A DNA stretch of 64,000 nucleotides from Whitmania pigra. Taxonomy: Eukaryota; Annelida; Clitellata; Hirudinida; Haemopidae. A program made the translations under genes and the position numbers. Positions within the stretch are counted from its first letter, which is position 1. Each line of letters begins with the position of its first letter. Shown here one piece after another: positions 61,952-64,000 of this stretch. Under the pieces are notes generated by a model, which saw only the letters and a list, made by a program, of their open reading frames with translations, did not search any database and was not told the origin of the DNA. The DNA lies in assembly GCA_021613335.1 (NCBI GenBank), contig JAJTWR010000359.1, forward strand, positions 532,501 to 596,500, in the 5' to 3' direction.

Positions 61952-63330
61952 TCTATATATATAAAACAAGGATCTTGTATGTACATTTCTTATACAAATC
62001 TTTAATTCTGAACCAATTTGATTGAAATTTGAAACACTTGAGCAAGTTGACAAGGGGGTCAGTTTAGTCTACTTTGCAAAACAGTCGATACATTATTTTG
62101 CGTTTTAGAGCCATAAACCTTTTTCTAGACATACGCTGGTTCATGTAGTAAGCTTTTAATTTATATTGGTTTATAATTTAGAACGATAAACTAATCGACT
62201 AGCAGAACAACAAAGCGTTATCATTTTCCTTGATGCTTCTGGAGGCACAGGAAAACATTTTTAACAAATTTAATTCTGGCTGAAATCAGGGCTAAGGGAA
62301 AAATTGCTGTTTCCATTGCCTCTTCAGGAATTGCGGCAACGTTAATGGAAGGGGGGAGGACAGCCCATTCTGATCTTAAATTGCCACATGATAGACAAGA
62401 AAGTCCTGCCCGCAACATACGAAAGTCAAGCGATGGGGCGCAAGTCCTCAGAACATGTAAATTAATTGTTTGGGACGAATGCACCACGGCGCCCAAGTAG
62501 GTTATCGAAGCCTTTGACATTAATCTCAGAGATGTGAGGGGAAATAACATCTTGATGGGATGAACTCTGTTATTTTTCTATGGAGATTTTCGTCAAACTC
62601 TACCTGTCGCACCAAAGTCAACACCGGCCGATGAAATTCATGCAAATTCATGCATGTTTAAAGCATTCCTTTTTGTGGAGACATGTACAAAAGATTACTT
62701 TAAAGCAAAACATGAGAGTACATCTTGGAGATGATGGTGCTCAACATTTTCAAACAAACTACTGGATATTGGAGAAGGTAGATTAAATGTCAATTCTTCA
62801 GGAAATATTCAACTCTCATCAAATTTTTGTAACCTGGTTTCTACAGTATCAGAATTAATTGATGCAGTTTATCCAACGGTTTCCACAAACTGTGAACATT
62901 CAAACTGGTTGCAAGGAAGGGCCTTCTTGCTGCCAAAAATGTTCATGAAATCAACAATAAAATGCTATCAATGTTACCAGGTCCAGTCACTGAATACAAG
63001 TCAATCGATACCGTTGTAGATGCTGATGAGGTTGTCAATTTCCCATAAGAGTTCTTAAACTCACTGGACCCTACTGGTTTGCCACCACACCGTCTTTTAC
63101 TAAAACTGGGATCTCCAATTATTCTAAGTAATCTACTAAGTAACGTTGACCCACCAAAACTTTGCAACGGCACTAGGCTTTGTTTTAAAAAGGTTTTGGG
63201 CAATTTAATTTAAGCAATTATCTTAACAGGAAAAGAAGGAGGATTAACAGTTTTTATCCACTGATACCCCTCATTCTCACGGATATTCAATTGCAAATCT
63301 ATTACAGGGCAAAGCCGGGGAAACAGCTAG
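61952..63330 (+). mobile_element. Helitron remnant with both termini and a decayed PIF1-like helicase
   Basis: The 5' end TCTATATATATAAAAC and the 3' end ...GCCGGGGAAACAGCTAG fit Helitron ends (5'-TC, 3'-CTRR), inserted between A (61951) and T (63331). The plus strand encodes pieces of the PIF1-like helicase: FLDASGGTGK, then, after a one-base deletion that breaks Walker A, LILAEIRAKGKIAVSIASSG, TCKLIVWDECT (Walker B), FFYGDFRQTLPVAPKS and, near 63050-63190, [17 protein letters not shown] and NGTRLC-like text over several frames. The Rep (HUH nuclease) part is missing. At about 1.4 kb it is a truncated, dead copy. Confidence 0.8.
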
Positions 63331-63924
63331 TCAAATAAATAAATAAATAAGAAGTGCCTTCAAACTAAAAATCTTAGAAGGCTGCTTGTTGTAGCTCTAG
63401 CCATCTTGCTGGCTTGTCATCAATTTCTTGTTTTTCTAAGTCTTCCAGCAGAGGATGTTGAAGCTATTGTAAAGCCTCTGCTGGTCCTGGCTACTCTGGC
63501 GCGTTGACTCGGTATTGCAGTTCAACTGGGAAAGGCTTTGAAATTGAGCAGTTGATCCTGCTCCGTCCAAATAATCTTGCTATTCAACAGACTTTATCCA
63601 ATGCCTTCATATCCTATTCGGATAAGGAACTCAAAACATCGGCTAAATACAAATACAAATAAGGTTCGATGTCGATAATAAATTTCGTAGTTTATAAAAT
63701 CGACTTGAATGTATTATACATAAGTTAACGTCTTAATTTAATTTAAAAAAAAACAATTGATAAAAGAATTTACGTCTGTTTTCCCCGTCTCTCTTTTAAT
63801 AACTAATTATTTTCGTTTTGTTTAAAAAAAAAGACCGCGGAAAAACATTGAGCTTTAATTTTAGAAAGTGTATTATAAAACTATTAATAGTTGTGATAAA
63901 ATTTAAAATGTAATCGAATTCAGC
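63331..63924. other. Probable LINE-tail debris, then AT-rich DNA
   Basis: 63340-63665 begins with AAATAAATAAATAAG and AAGTGCCTT and ends in repeated AAATACAAATACAAAT, with the frame SYSDKELKTSAKYKYK before it. This resembles a non-LTR 3' end with a simple tail. The remainder shows no feature. Confidence 0.35.
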
Positions 63925-64000
63925 AGAAATTGTGCGCGTAGAGTATACAAAGGCAGACGGTAAGGTTTCGTCGTGGACATGGACAATGCTTGCTGTCAAG
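63925..64000 (+). other. Possible exon running off the window
   Basis: After an AG (ATTCAG) the plus strand is open to the window end: AEIVRVEYTKADGKVSSWTW, then TMLAVK. Base composition is richer in GC than the flanks and the residues look like real protein. The minus strand is open too (63796-63999). I cannot identify the family. Confidence 0.3.

Noticed and set aside
62221..62550. 109-residue minus-strand frame
   Set aside because: It is antisense to the Helitron helicase, whose plus-strand motifs explain the region.

Overview
The window reads as nuclear DNA of an invertebrate animal. It is strongly AT-rich, its genes are split into many short exons with GT-AG introns, and it is littered with decayed eukaryotic transposons (hAT, mariner/Tc1, LINE, Helitron) and TAA microsatellites. 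The genes are metazoan: an outer-arm axonemal dynein heavy chain (so a ciliated animal), GRB2, a GCKIII kinase, a plakin-repeat protein, a BPI/LBP-like secreted protein and an ADAMTS-like protease. I cannot fix the phylum; a spiralian or another slow-evolving invertebrate lineage would fit, but that is inference.

Layout. 1-1524 (+): 3' end of a plakin-repeat gene whose last 41 codons lie inside a dispersed repeat. 3.3-6.2 kb (+): a mosaic of a broken copy of one BPI-like exon, a hAT element with terminal repeats, and four intact exons for only the C-terminal third of VPS4. 6.3-9.5 kb: transposon graveyard, with a hAT element carrying a perfect 8-bp target duplication nested in a mariner remnant. 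9.8-16.8 kb (-): ADAMTS-like metalloprotease ending in four six-cysteine PLAC-like modules, with Tc1 and hAT debris in one intron. 18.3-19.0 kb: LINE reverse-transcriptase fragment joined to the second copy of the repeat found in the plakin gene. 20.06-21.58 kb (+): complete four-exon BPI-like gene (202 aa). 22.7-27.4 kb (-): STK24/25/26-type kinase with a LINE in an intron. 27.9-55.6 kb (-): essentially complete DNAH5/DNAH8-type dynein heavy chain in about 77 exons. 57.8-59.3 kb (-): complete GRB2 orthologue in five exons. 59.9-63.3 kb: LINE scraps, a hAT MITE and a Helitron remnant with both ends. The last 75 bases may hold an exon of another gene.

The genes do not form a pathway or operon. 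GRB2, the dynein and the kinase are three unrelated genes in tandem on the minus strand; only about 0.49 kb separates the dynein stop codon from the kinase start. I found no RNA genes, CRISPR arrays or prokaryote-type systems. The most unusual items are the repeat-derived plakin C-terminus, the BPI/VPS4 duplication mosaic, the one-barrel BPI protein lacking one of its usual cysteines, the four-PLAC protease without thrombospondin repeats, and an 18-bp minisatellite that abuts a dynein splice acceptor.
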